Of a DNA stretch of 12,402 nt, positions 1 through 6,685 are shown one piece after another (within the stretch, counting starts at the first letter, position 1; each line of letters opens with the position of its first letter). Made by a program: the position numbers and the translations under genes. Origin of the DNA: Parcubacteria group bacterium (GTDB lineage Bacteria > Patescibacteriota > Patescibacteriia > UBA2169); the NCBI GenBank assembly GCA_016177305.1, contig JACOVK010000069.1, positions 1 through 12,402 of the forward strand, in the 5' to 3' direction. Under the pieces are notes generated by a model that was not told the origin of the DNA, ran no database searches, and was given only the letters and a program-made list of their open reading frames with translations.

Positions 1-1
1 C

Positions 2-58
2 AAGGTGGAGATGAGCCCCTATGACACGAGCAAGGGCAGGATTACCTATCGGTATTAA
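2..58 (+). CDS. infA: Translation initiation factor IF-1, C-terminal fragment
   Basis: Only the last 18 codons and the TAA stop lie in the window; the reading frame is open to the left edge. The visible end, KVEMSPYDTSKGRITYRY, matches the typical end of IF-1, the small OB-fold protein that binds the ribosomal A site with IF-2 and IF-3 during initiation. Its position 10 bases ahead of an L36 gene, followed by S13, S11, S4, RpoA and L17, is the usual bacterial order and supports the call. Nothing can be said of the N-terminal part or its start. Confidence 0.88.
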   Translation, partial: KVEMSPYDTSKGRITYRY

Positions 59-68
59 GTTGAGACGA

Positions 69-182
69 ATGAAAGTACGCGCTTCGGTAAAAAAAATGTG
101 CAGGGACTGCAAGGTGGTGCGCCGCAAAGGGCGCGTGGTTGTAATCTGCAAGAATCCGAAGCACAAGCAGCGGCAAGGTTAA
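69..182 (+). CDS. rpmJ: 50S ribosomal protein L36
   Basis: This 37-residue basic protein starts MKVRASVKKMCRDCKVVRRK, a textbook L36. It keeps the zinc-ribbon ligands of the family at C11, C14, C27 and H32, so it is the zinc-binding (C+) form. L36 sits in the large subunit and helps organise 23S rRNA late in assembly. The ATG at 69 lies 10 bases after the infA stop; the only Shine-Dalgarno-like match before it is weak (GAGA). The length is normal for the family. It is too short to appear in ORF lists with a 60-residue cutoff. Confidence 0.96.
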   Translation: MKVRASVKKMCRDCKVVRRKGRVVVICKNPKHKQRQG

Positions 183-209
183 TATTATTTATTTGCGGTT
201 TTGGACGAA

Positions 210-605
210 ATGGCAGTACGCATCGCGGGAGTCACGCTCCCGGACAACAAACGCATCGTCATCGCGCTGACCTACCTTAAGGGAATCGGCAATTCAATGA
301 GCAAAAAAGTGCTCACACAGGCGAACATCAGCGAGTCCAAGCGGTGCAAGGATCTGGCCGAGGAAGAAGTCAACCGCATCCGGACCGTGATTGACAGCTC
401 GCATCTGGCGCTTGAGGGCGACTTGGCGCGGCTGGTCCACGGAAACATCAAGCGTTTGAAAGAAATCGGAACCTGGCGCGGGTTGCGCCACAGCCGGCAC
501 TTGCCCGTGCGGGGCCAACGCACCAAGACCAACTCCCGAACGGTGCGCGGCAACGTCCGCAAGACCGCAACTTCCGGCAAGAAACCCACAGCCCAAAAGA
601 CGTAA
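210..605 (+). CDS. rpsM: 30S ribosomal protein S13
   Basis: The 131-residue product begins MAVRIAGVTLPDNKRI and contains the classic S13 run GTWRGLRHSRHLPVRGQRTK in its C-terminal third. It ends in a lysine-rich tail. S13 lies in the head of the small subunit, contacting 16S rRNA, S19 and the P-site tRNA. The frame can be extended to a TTG at 201, but the ATG at 210 gives the conserved family N-terminus and has a short GGA at 203-205 ahead of it. The rpmJ stop is 27 bases upstream, and the rpsK start follows 6 bases after the stop. Confidence 0.97.
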   Translation: MAVRIAGVTLPDNKRIVIALTYLKGIGNSMSKKVLTQANISESKRCKDLAEEEVNRIRTVIDSSHLALEGDLARLVHGNIKRLKEIGTWRGLRHSRHLPVRGQRTKTNSRTVRGNVRKTATSGKKPTAQKT

Positions 606-611
606 TATCAT

Positions 612-1043
612 ATGTCCCCCGAAGAAGCACAAAAGAAAGCTGAAGCGAGCGGTCCGGCCGCTCCCGCCAAAAAGCGCAAGAAGAAATCAAAGATTTCCCT
701 CAAGAAAGGGTTAGCTTTCGTGAATGCCACGTACAACAACACCATGGTTTCCATCGCGGACCCGGCCGGGAACGTGCTCGCGTGGGCCAGCGCCGGAAAA
801 GCGGGGTTCAAAGGCCCCAAGAAATCAACCCCGTACGCCGCTGGCGTCGTGGTGCGTTCGCTTGCCGATTTTGTAAAGCAGTCCGGCCTCTCCCAGGTTG
901 ATGTGGTGATTGCGGGAGTGGGCATGGGCCGGGACGCGGCTGTGCGCGCGCTCTCGGGCTTGGGCCTCGCAATCCAGTCCATCAAAGATAAAACGCCGGT
1001 GCCGCACAACGGCCCGCGCCCCAAGAAAGTCCGGAGAGTATAG
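612..1043 (+). CDS. rpsK: 30S ribosomal protein S11
   Basis: The product has 143 residues. The first 30 or so form an Ala/Lys-rich extension, slightly longer than in E. coli S11 (about 129 residues). The rest is a normal S11: NATYNNTMVSIAD, then GKAGFKGPKKSTPYAA, and the C-terminal PVPHNGPRPKKVRRV. S11 forms part of the small-subunit platform near the mRNA exit. The ATG at 612 has no recognisable Shine-Dalgarno site, so initiation may depend on translation of rpsM ending just upstream. The rpsD start follows one base after the TAG stop. Confidence 0.97.
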   Translation: MSPEEAQKKAEASGPAAPAKKRKKKSKISLKKGLAFVNATYNNTMVSIADPAGNVLAWASAGKAGFKGPKKSTPYAAGVVVRSLADFVKQSGLSQVDVVIAGVGMGRDAAVRALSGLGLAIQSIKDKTPVPHNGPRPKKVRRV

Positions 1044-1044
1044 T

Positions 1045-1668
1045 ATGGGAAGAGACCTAACGCCAAAGTACAAGCGCTCGCGCAAGGAAGGGGTTGATTT
1101 GCATCCGGATCTGGATAAGGCCGGAACCGCCAAATCCCCGCTTTCGCGCAAAGCGTACAAGCCCGGAATGCACGGGCCGCGCGCCATGCGCGGGAAGCTC
1201 TCCAACTACGGAGTGCAGCTGCGGGAGAAGCAGAAGGCAAAGCGCATCTACGGCATTCTGGAGCGGCAGTTTCGGAACTACTACCAGAAAGCCATCAAGA
1301 CCCGGGGAGACACCGGCGAGGCGATGCTCGCGATGCTTGAGGCTAGGCTGGATAACGTGGTGTACCGTTTGGGATTCGCAAAGACCAGGCCTGCGGCGCG
1401 GCAGATGGTGAGCCACGGCCACGTTTGGGTCAACGGCAAAAAATCAACCATCCCCTCGCTTTCGGTGCCCGTTGGAGCAACGGTTTCGGTGATTGAGCGC
1501 GTTGCCAAAAATCCGCGCTTTAGCGAAGCGGTCAAGGCAATTAATCGGACTCCGGCCTCCTGGCTCTCCCGCGCGGGGAGCGAGGCTCGCCTGGTTGCCG
1601 CGCCGGACGTTTCCGAGCCCAAGACCCTCATTGACGTGCGCAGAATCGTTGAGTTTTACTCCAGATAA
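1045..1668 (+). CDS. rpsD: 30S ribosomal protein S4
   Basis: Starting at the ATG at 1045, the product is 207 residues and begins MGRDLTPKYKRSRKEGVDL, the usual S4 N-terminus. Near residues 91-150 is the S4 RNA-binding domain (RLDNVVYRLGFAKTRPAARQ, then GHVWVNGKK). It lacks the N-terminal cysteine cluster, so it is the zinc-free form. S4 nucleates assembly of the 30S body and can autoregulate its operon in other bacteria; no pseudoknot site was looked for here. GGAG at 1033-1036, inside the end of rpsK, is a fair ribosome binding site and supports this start over upstream ATGs. Confidence 0.97.
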   Translation: MGRDLTPKYKRSRKEGVDLHPDLDKAGTAKSPLSRKAYKPGMHGPRAMRGKLSNYGVQLREKQKAKRIYGILERQFRNYYQKAIKTRGDTGEAMLAMLEARLDNVVYRLGFAKTRPAARQMVSHGHVWVNGKKSTIPSLSVPVGATVSVIERVAKNPRFSEAVKAINRTPASWLSRAGSEARLVAAPDVSEPKTLIDVRRIVEFYSR

Positions 1669-1687
1669 TTTTTTTACCAAACGCTTT

Positions 1688-2464
1688 ATGGAATCCATTT
1701 CTCTTCCAAAAAAGATCAGCGTCAAGCACCACGGCGCCAACGAGTGCAAGGCCGAGGTGACCATTGAACCTCTGTACCCGGGCTACGGCGCCACGGTCGC
1801 GAACGCGCTGCGGCGCGTGCTCTTGGGCTCCCTCCCCGGAGCCGCGATTTACGCGTTTAAGGTCAAGGGCGTAACCCACGAATTCACGAGCATTGACTAC
1901 GTGAAAGAGGATGTGGTTGACATTTCGCTCAATTTAAAGCGCGTGAACCTCAAGAGCCATTCCGCCGAGCCGGTGATGCTTACGATTTCGGCGAGCGGAG
2001 AGAAAAAAGTGACTGCCGGAGACATTGAGAAGAACGCGGACATAGAAATCGCGAACCCAGACCAACTGATCATGACCCTGACGGACAAGGCAGCCTCGGT
2101 TGAGATGACCATCTGGGTGCGGCCGGGCCGCGGCTACGACACGGTTGAATCGCGCCAAAAGGAAGACCTTGAGGTGAACGCCATTGGCATTGATTCCATT
2201 TTTACGCCCGTGCACCTCGTGGGGTATCAGGTTGATAACGTGCGCGTGGGGGACCGGACCGACTACGACCGCATCACCATGCAGGTTGAAACCAACGGCA
2301 CCATTTCCGTTTCAGACGCCATCAAGCAGTCTGCGCAGCTTTTGGCCGACCACTTTACGCTGATTGCGGGCTTTGGGCTCTCGGGAGATTCCGAAGCCCA
2401 TGGCAGCGGCGGGGAATCCGTTGAAGCAATCAACGTCCCAGAAGAAGAGGAGGCAGAGGAATAA
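1688..2464 (+). CDS. rpoA: RNA polymerase alpha subunit lacking the C-terminal domain
   Basis: The 258-residue product contains the complete N-terminal domain used for alpha dimerisation and beta/beta-prime assembly. Visible motifs are PLYPGYGATVANALRRVLLG near residues 29-48, the insert domain, and the closing helix SVSDAIKQSAQLLADHFTLI. E. coli RpoA continues for roughly 80 further residues as a DNA- and activator-binding domain. Here it stops after a 25-30-residue Gly/Ser/acidic tail ending VPEEEEAEE. There is no frameshift remnant downstream, because rplQ starts 5 bases after the stop. The ATG at 1688 gives the family N-terminus but has no clear Shine-Dalgarno site. The Glu codons of the tail double as the ribosome binding site for rplQ. 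Confidence 0.96.
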   Translation: MESISLPKKISVKHHGANECKAEVTIEPLYPGYGATVANALRRVLLGSLPGAAIYAFKVKGVTHEFTSIDYVKEDVVDISLNLKRVNLKSHSAEPVMLTISASGEKKVTAGDIEKNADIEIANPDQLIMTLTDKAASVEMTIWVRPGRGYDTVESRQKEDLEVNAIGIDSIFTPVHLVGYQVDNVRVGDRTDYDRITMQVETNGTISVSDAIKQSAQLLADHFTLIAGFGLSGDSEAHGSGGESVEAINVPEEEEAEE

Positions 2465-2469
2465 TAGAC

Positions 2470-2820
2470 ATGCGCCACCGAAGCAACAAATTGGGTTTTG
2501 GAAGAACTCCGGAGTACCGCAAGGCGCTGCTCCGCTCTCTTGCGGCCGGTTTGGTGCTGCACGAGAAAATTAAAACTACTGAAGCCCGCGCCCGCGCCCT
2601 CCGGCCGTACGCCGAGCGCCTGGTAACGCTCGCCAAGGTTGATTCGGTCGCGGGCCGCAGAAAGGCAGGCCGGGCGCTTTCGCACAAGAGCGCCGTAAAA
2701 AAACTGTTTCTCGTACTGGGCCCCAAGTACCGCGGCCGGCCCGGGGGGTACGTGCGCATCCGAAAAGCGAGCCCGCGCGCCGGAGACGCAGGCAAGCAGG
2801 CGATTATCTCGTTTGTCTAG
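2470..2820 (+). CDS. rplQ: 50S ribosomal protein L17
   Basis: The 116-residue protein begins MRHRSNKLGFGRTPEYRKAL, diagnostic of L17. It continues with the conserved helical core (LVLHEKIKTTEARARALRPY) and ends in the short beta strand VRIRKASPRAGDAGKQAIIS. L17 sits near the peptide exit tunnel of the large subunit. AGAGGA at 2455-2460, inside the acidic tail of rpoA, is 9 bases from the ATG and is one of the few good Shine-Dalgarno sites in this operon. Length and position after rpoA are standard. Confidence 0.97.
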   Translation: MRHRSNKLGFGRTPEYRKALLRSLAAGLVLHEKIKTTEARARALRPYAERLVTLAKVDSVAGRRKAGRALSHKSAVKKLFLVLGPKYRGRPGGYVRIRKASPRAGDAGKQAIISFV

Positions 2821-2825
2821 GCCGT

Positions 2826-3185
2826 ATGCAGCGCAACACACACACCATTGACGCATCCGGAGTAACGCTGGGCAGGGTCGCGACCCAAGCCGCCCGGTTC
2901 CTCATGGGCAAACACAAGGCATCCTATGTCCCGTACCAAGACGAGGGAGACCTGGTGGTGATCGTGAACTACGGCTCCGTAAAGTTCACGGGATCCAAGA
3001 TGGAGCAGAAGCGCTACTTTCGGCCCACCACGCGCCCGGGCAGCTTGCGGAGCGAGACCTTGTGGCAGCTGTGGCAGCGCAGGCCCAACGAGGTCCTGCG
3101 AAAGGCGGTGTACGGCATGCTCCCCAAGAATACGCTCCGCAAGCAGATGATCAAGCGGCTATCTATTAACGATGCAACCACCTAA
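2826..3185 (+). CDS. rplM: 50S ribosomal protein L13
   Basis: The 119-residue product is shorter than the usual L13 (about 142). It begins close to the conserved HTIDASGVTLGRVATQAARFL, without the dozen residues that usually precede it, and ends soon after the GMLPKNTLRKQMIKRL motif. GDLVVIVN and FTGSKMEQKRY are in place, so the fold should be intact. L13 is an early-binding 23S rRNA protein of the large subunit. No Shine-Dalgarno site is clear; the ATG is 5 bases past the rplQ stop. The rplM-rpsI pair follows the alpha operon directly, an arrangement seen in several bacterial groups. Confidence 0.96.
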   Translation: MQRNTHTIDASGVTLGRVATQAARFLMGKHKASYVPYQDEGDLVVIVNYGSVKFTGSKMEQKRYFRPTTRPGSLRSETLWQLWQRRPNEVLRKAVYGMLPKNTLRKQMIKRLSINDATT

Positions 3186-3187
3186 GT

Positions 3188-3622
3188 ATGCCCGCCGAAA
3201 CGCTGACAACCGACAAGAATCCGTTTAAGGGCCGCAAGTACATCCGCGGCGTAGGGCGCCGGAAGTCCGCTTCCGCAACCGCCCAGCTCTACGTGCGCGG
3301 CTCAGGAAAGTTCGTGGTGAACAAGCGCGAGCTCATCAAGTACTTTTCACGCGCGGATCTCGCGGACATTGCCCGCGCGGCGTTAGGCGCGCTTGGCGGC
3401 GACAAGACGTACGATTTCAACGTATCGGTTTCGGGCGGCGGCAGCCACGGCCAGGCAGAGGCCATCCGACTGGCAGTGGCCCGCGCCCTTCTGGCGCACG
3501 AGGAAGATTCAAGGCCCGCCCTGCGCGCGGCCGGGTACATTTCCGTGGACCGCAGGGTCAAGGAGCGCAAGAAGCCGGGCAAGAAGCGGGCACGCCGCAG
3601 CCCACAGTGGAGCAAGCGGTAA
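3188..3622 (+). CDS. rpsI: 30S ribosomal protein S9
   Basis: The 144-residue protein has an N-terminal extension of about 17 residues before the S9 core (RGVGRRKSASATAQLYVRGSG). It contains NVSVSGGGSHGQAEAIRLAVARAL and ends with the signature RSPQWSKR, whose last residues reach the P-site tRNA in the decoding centre of known ribosomes. It starts 2 bases after the rplM stop with no recognisable Shine-Dalgarno site, suggesting re-initiation. It is the last gene of the ribosomal operon; a large hairpin terminator follows within about 10 bases. Confidence 0.97.
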   Translation: MPAETLTTDKNPFKGRKYIRGVGRRKSASATAQLYVRGSGKFVVNKRELIKYFSRADLADIARAALGALGGDKTYDFNVSVSGGGSHGQAEAIRLAVARALLAHEEDSRPALRAAGYISVDRRVKERKKPGKKRARRSPQWSKR

Positions 3623-3632
3623 TCTGTTTTTC

Positions 3633-3705
3633 AAAGGCCTGCCGAGGAAAGGGTCCCCTGAAAATTCGTAAGAATTTTTAGGGCCTTCTCGGCGGGCCTT
3701 TTCGC
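3633..3705 (+). terminator. Branched hairpin terminator of the ribosomal operon
   Basis: The arm at 3633-3646 (AAAGGCCTGCCGAG) pairs with CTCGGCGGGCCTTT at 3688-3701 over 14 base pairs with one G-U. The enclosed 41 bases can fold again: AAAATTC at 3661-3667 pairs with GAATTTT at 3672-3678. The U tract is short (TTTT, then CGC). It closes the operon 10 bases after the rpsI stop and lies just upstream of the next promoter. Confidence 0.72.
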
Positions 3706-3714
3706 AAAATGTGC

Positions 3715-3720
3715 TAGTAT
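3715..3720 (+). promoter_or_regulatory. Extended -10 promoter giving a leaderless flippase mRNA
   Basis: TAGTAT is preceded by TGC, making an extended -10 (TGCTAGTAT). It ends 6 bases before the ATG at 3727, so the expected transcript would start at or next to the start codon. No -35 is visible because the terminator occupies that position. The surrounding AAATGTGCTA recurs at 8811-8820 in the same place relative to another gene. Confidence 0.55.
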
Positions 3721-3726
3721 ACTCGT

Positions 3727-5169
3727 ATGCCGCAGACGCATCATCCCAAACAGGTCGCCCGTTCCGGCGCCGTGTACACCATTGCCTTGGTGTTCCAGAA
3801 AATCCTCTCGTTCGCGTACTTCAGCGTGCTCGCCGCTGCCTTGGGGCCCCAAGCTTTGGGCACGTACATTTTCGCGCTCTCGTTTGCCGCGTTTTTTTCA
3901 TTAGTGGCTGATTTCGGGATTGTGCCCTTGGCGATCCGAACGTTCAGCCAGAACCCTTCAAGGCAAAAAGAATACTTTCGCACGTTTTTTACGATCCGCA
4001 TGTTTCTGGCCGCGCTGTCGCTTGCAGTGTTGCACGGAGTTTCGTTCGCCTTGGGGTACGGCTCTGAATTGCGCGTGCTGCTCGCCATTACGTCCGTGAT
4101 TATGGTGATGGACGCGTTTACCGCATATTTCTACACCATCTTCCGATCACAGCAGAACTTGTTCTATGAAGCCTTGGGCACGATTGCGTTCCAGATCATC
4201 ATTTTTACGGTCGGGCTTTTCGTCATTTCCAAGACACATGACCTTCGCGCCCTGCTTTTGGTGATCGGGGCGGGCAGCTTGTTCCACATCGTATTTTCGT
4301 CCATACTCATCAGGCGAAAAGCAAAGATTGATTTCAGGTTCCGCATCAAGCCGGGGATTGCGCGGCAGTGGATGGCGCGCGCCATGCCGTTTTTCCTCGC
4401 GGCCGGGTTCATCAAGGCCTACAACACCATTGATTCCATTCTGCTCAAGAACCTGGTGGGCGATGAGGCAGTTGGCTTGTACGCCATTCCCGCCAAAATC
4501 GTGTTCACGTTCCCGTTTGTGGCGCTCGCCGTGACCGCGGCCGTGTACCCGGCCATGTCGCACTACGCCGTTGAGTCGCGCGAGCGCTTGCAGTCAATCT
4601 TCTCCCGAACGCTTCAACTGCTTTTGACCATCTCCTTGCCTATTGCGGTTGGAATCTACTTGCTGGCCGGCCCCATTGTGATGCGGATTTGGCCGGAGTT
4701 TAGCGCCTCAATCCCGGCGCTGCAAATCCTGATTTGGGCCGTGGTGTTTTTGTACGTTGAGTTCCCGTTCGGGTCGCTCTTGAACGCGACCGGCAACGAA
4801 CGGAGGAACACCGTAAACCGCGGCATCCAATTAACCGTGTTCGTGGCCCTGAACTTGATTCTGATTCCGGTGTACGGTTTTCTGGGGGCCGTGTACGCCG
4901 CGCTCTCGTGCAGTGTTTTAATCGTGTTCTTGGGCTGGGTGCGGGCCCGCGAGATTGTGCCGGTGTTCACTGCCCGCTTTGTGGCGAGCTTCCTTAAGCT
5001 TGCCATCGCGTCCGGGCTCATGGGTACCGCGGTGCACTACTTCAAAGATGAGTACTCGTTCTTGATCATCATTCCGGTTGCCGCGGTTTTGTACGGCATG
5101 CTGCTCCTTTTGCTGCGCGCGTACACGGCAGAGGACTGGCAGTGGCTTAAGTCCGTGGTTAGCCACTAG
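3727..5169 (+). CDS. Polysaccharide flippase, Wzx-like (MOP superfamily)
   Basis: This 480-residue, strongly hydrophobic protein has about 12-14 predicted membrane helices. The opening RSGAVYTIALVFQKILSFAYF and the following GPQALGTYIFALSFAAFFSLVADFGI are typical of the Wzx/RfbX branch. The middle region IKAYNTIDSILLKNLVGDEAVGLYAIPAK also matches that family. Such proteins move lipid-linked oligosaccharides from the cytoplasmic to the outer face of the membrane. The adjacent GT4 gene starts 4 bases after the stop, so the two are probably co-transcribed. No Shine-Dalgarno site precedes the ATG; a -10 element sits directly upstream, so it is probably leaderless. A MATE or MurJ relation is less likely given the glycosyltransferase context, but the substrate cannot be read from sequence. 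Confidence 0.88.
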   Translation: MPQTHHPKQVARSGAVYTIALVFQKILSFAYFSVLAAALGPQALGTYIFALSFAAFFSLVADFGIVPLAIRTFSQNPSRQKEYFRTFFTIRMFLAALSLAVLHGVSFALGYGSELRVLLAITSVIMVMDAFTAYFYTIFRSQQNLFYEALGTIAFQIIIFTVGLFVISKTHDLRALLLVIGAGSLFHIVFSSILIRRKAKIDFRFRIKPGIARQWMARAMPFFLAAGFIKAYNTIDSILLKNLVGDEAVGLYAIPAKIVFTFPFVALAVTAAVYPAMSHYAVESRERLQSIFSRTLQLLLTISLPIAVGIYLLAGPIVMRIWPEFSASIPALQILIWAVVFLYVEFPFGSLLNATGNERRNTVNRGIQLTVFVALNLILIPVYGFLGAVYAALSCSVLIVFLGWVRAREIVPVFTARFVASFLKLAIASGLMGTAVHYFKDEYSFLIIIPVAAVLYGMLLLLLRAYTAEDWQWLKSVVSH

Positions 5170-5173
5170 CGCT

Positions 5174-6175
5174 ATGCCGAACGAAAAGCGCCCGCTATTG
5201 CTTACGCTTGAGTACCCTCCCCAAAAAGGGGGAGTTGCGACCTATCTCGCCGGCGAAGTTAAGGCATCAAGCGAGCCGGTTGAGGTTATCAAAGCGCAGG
5301 AGCTTTTGTGGGAAAAGTGGCCGAGGTGGATTCCGCTCTTGTGGTTCAAGAAGCCGGAAGTGGATACCATACTCTGGATTTCACACGTGCTCCCCATGGG
5401 GTACGCGGCGCTGTGGTGGAAATGGCGCTTCAAAACTCCGTACCGCGTGTACGTGCATGGCCTGGATTTGGTGATGGCGCGGCGTTCGTTCTGGAAGCGC
5501 TGGTGGGCTTCGTTCATTCTAAAAAACGCGGACGAGATTATCGCGAACTCTTGGCAAACCGCGGAACTCTTGGCATCATTCGGCATTGCCCCCGCACAGG
5601 CGCAGATTACGTACCCGCGGATACCACGGGTGGATGTTGCGCAGTACCGTACGGCCGGAGATGAACTTCGGAAAAAATACGGAATCAATTCCAGCCCCCT
5701 GCTTTTAACGGTCAGCCGCCTGGTGGGGCGCAAAGGAATTAATGTGGTGATTCGCAGTTTGCCGGAAGTGTGGAAGCGCGTGCCTGATTTGAGGTACGTG
5801 ATTGTCGGAGACGGCGAAGAGCGCAAGCGTTTGGAAACGCTCGCTTTGTCCGTGCTCACGGAGCTTGACCCGGACCGCTCGCGCATCCGGGCGTCAAACA
5901 AGATTCTGTTCACCGGCGAAGTGAGCGATGAGGAAAAGTATGCTTGGCTCTCGGCCTGCGATTGCTTTATACTCACCCCCATAGACGACCCGAACGATTT
6001 TGAGGGCTATGGCATTGTGTACAAGGAAGCGCAGATGTTCGGCAAACCGGTCATCGGCTCCCGCGTGGGCGGCGTGCCCGAGGCAATCGGCGGAAACGGC
6101 ACCTTGGTTGATCCGGGCAGCCTTGAACAGATTACCCAAGCGATTTTAAACAATATAAAAAGAAAGCCCGACTGA
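5174..6175 (+). CDS. GT4-family glycosyltransferase
   Basis: The 333-residue GT-B fold protein has an N-terminal acceptor half with EYPPQKGGVATYL at residues 13-25 (the glycine-rich loop of the family). It is followed by VHGLDLV and DEIIANSWQTAELL. The C-terminal donor half has LTVSRLVGRKGI, VIVGDGEERKRL, and the E-x7-E motif with Glu at 277 and 285 (EGYGIVYKE), which binds the nucleotide sugar in GT4 enzymes, then GSRVGGVPEAI. It is a cytoplasmic, probably membrane-associated enzyme that adds a sugar to a lipid-linked glycan. The sugar is not predictable. The ATG is 4 bases past the flippase stop with no Shine-Dalgarno site. Its stop overlaps the hairpin of the convergent gene's terminator. 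Confidence 0.92.
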   Translation: MPNEKRPLLLTLEYPPQKGGVATYLAGEVKASSEPVEVIKAQELLWEKWPRWIPLLWFKKPEVDTILWISHVLPMGYAALWWKWRFKTPYRVYVHGLDLVMARRSFWKRWWASFILKNADEIIANSWQTAELLASFGIAPAQAQITYPRIPRVDVAQYRTAGDELRKKYGINSSPLLLTVSRLVGRKGINVVIRSLPEVWKRVPDLRYVIVGDGEERKRLETLALSVLTELDPDRSRIRASNKILFTGEVSDEEKYAWLSACDCFILTPIDDPNDFEGYGIVYKEAQMFGKPVIGSRVGGVPEAIGGNGTLVDPGSLEQITQAILNNIKRKPD

Positions 6176-6194
6176 CTATGGTCATCAGCCGGGC
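6156..6194 (-). terminator. Intrinsic terminator of the convergent minus-strand gene
   Basis: GCCCG (6166-6170) and CTGA (6172-6175) pair with TCAG (6185-6188) and CGGGC (6190-6194), with an A-C mismatch and a 9-base loop. Read on the minus strand the hairpin is followed by TTTCTTTTTATATTG, a good U tract. On the plus strand no T run follows, so it serves the minus gene. It overlaps the last codons of the plus-strand GT4 gene. Confidence 0.7.
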
Positions 6195-6227
6195 ACGGGA
6201 TGCGGGTTTGTTGGATGAACGAGAGGA

Positions 6228-6614
6228 CTAGCGTCGGTCGCCTTCCTCCCAATCGTGCGGTTCCCAGTCGTAGCGATGGCCGACGCTACCATCACGGGAA
6301 TCATGGATCCTGATGGCCCGTGCCCCGGCCTCGCTCTTGCGTCTACGACGCTCGGCCCTCTGGTGACGGAAGATGCTGCGGCCCTCTTCCATGCCATACT
6401 TCAAGAGTAGCGTGACAACCTCCTTCGCGCGCTTACCGAGACCTGGGGACTCTAGGAGCTCCAACGAGTCGAAACGCGCGAAATGGTCTCGGATGTCCAC
6501 ACTGGCGTTCTGGATAGCGCGGAAGATGGCATAGTACGAGCTGTTGCCCGTACCGATCATCCGGCGAATCTCGTCCGCGAGTATGGCATTCCGTGCAGCG
6601 ATCGGGTCATCCAT
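6228..6614 (-). CDS. Small basic protein with an HhH-like segment, unknown function
   Basis: I do not recognise a named family for this 128-residue protein. Residues 8-50 look helical. Residues 51-75 (LELLESPGLGKRAKEVV, then LLLKYGM) form a helix-hairpin-helix-like unit that resembles by eye the HhH of the RpoA C-terminal domain (ELLKTPNLGKKSLTEI...L...GL). A very basic linker follows (RAERRRRK near 86-93), then an Asp/Glu/His/Trp-rich tail. Cytoplasmic nucleic-acid binding is an inference from the HhH and the basic patch. The ATG at 6614 is preceded by AAGGAGG at 6626-6632 (11-base spacing), and a consensus promoter lies further upstream. It is monocistronic, convergent with the GT4 gene and divergent from the GT2 gene, with its own terminator. 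Confidence 0.78.
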   Translation of the reverse strand: MDDPIAARNAILADEIRRMIGTGNSSYYAIFRAIQNASVDIRDHFARFDSLELLESPGLGKRAKEVVTLLLKYGMEEGRSIFRHQRAERRRRKSEAGARAIRIHDSRDGSVGHRYDWEPHDWEEGDRR

Positions 6615-6685
6615 TATTTATATATCCTCCTTATGGATATGAGGTGCGAGTTGTACGAGTTTGTGGTTTGGTGTTGAGTTTTGAT

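Noticed and set aside
608..1240. 210-codon minus-strand open frame over rpsK and rpsD
   Set aside because: It is antisense to two certain ribosomal protein genes, and the product is low-complexity Ala/Arg/Pro.
5242..5982. 246-codon minus-strand open frame
   Set aside because: It lies fully antisense to the GT4 gene, which has clear family motifs; the translated product is Ser/Arg-rich without recognisable domains. It is a codon-bias shadow.
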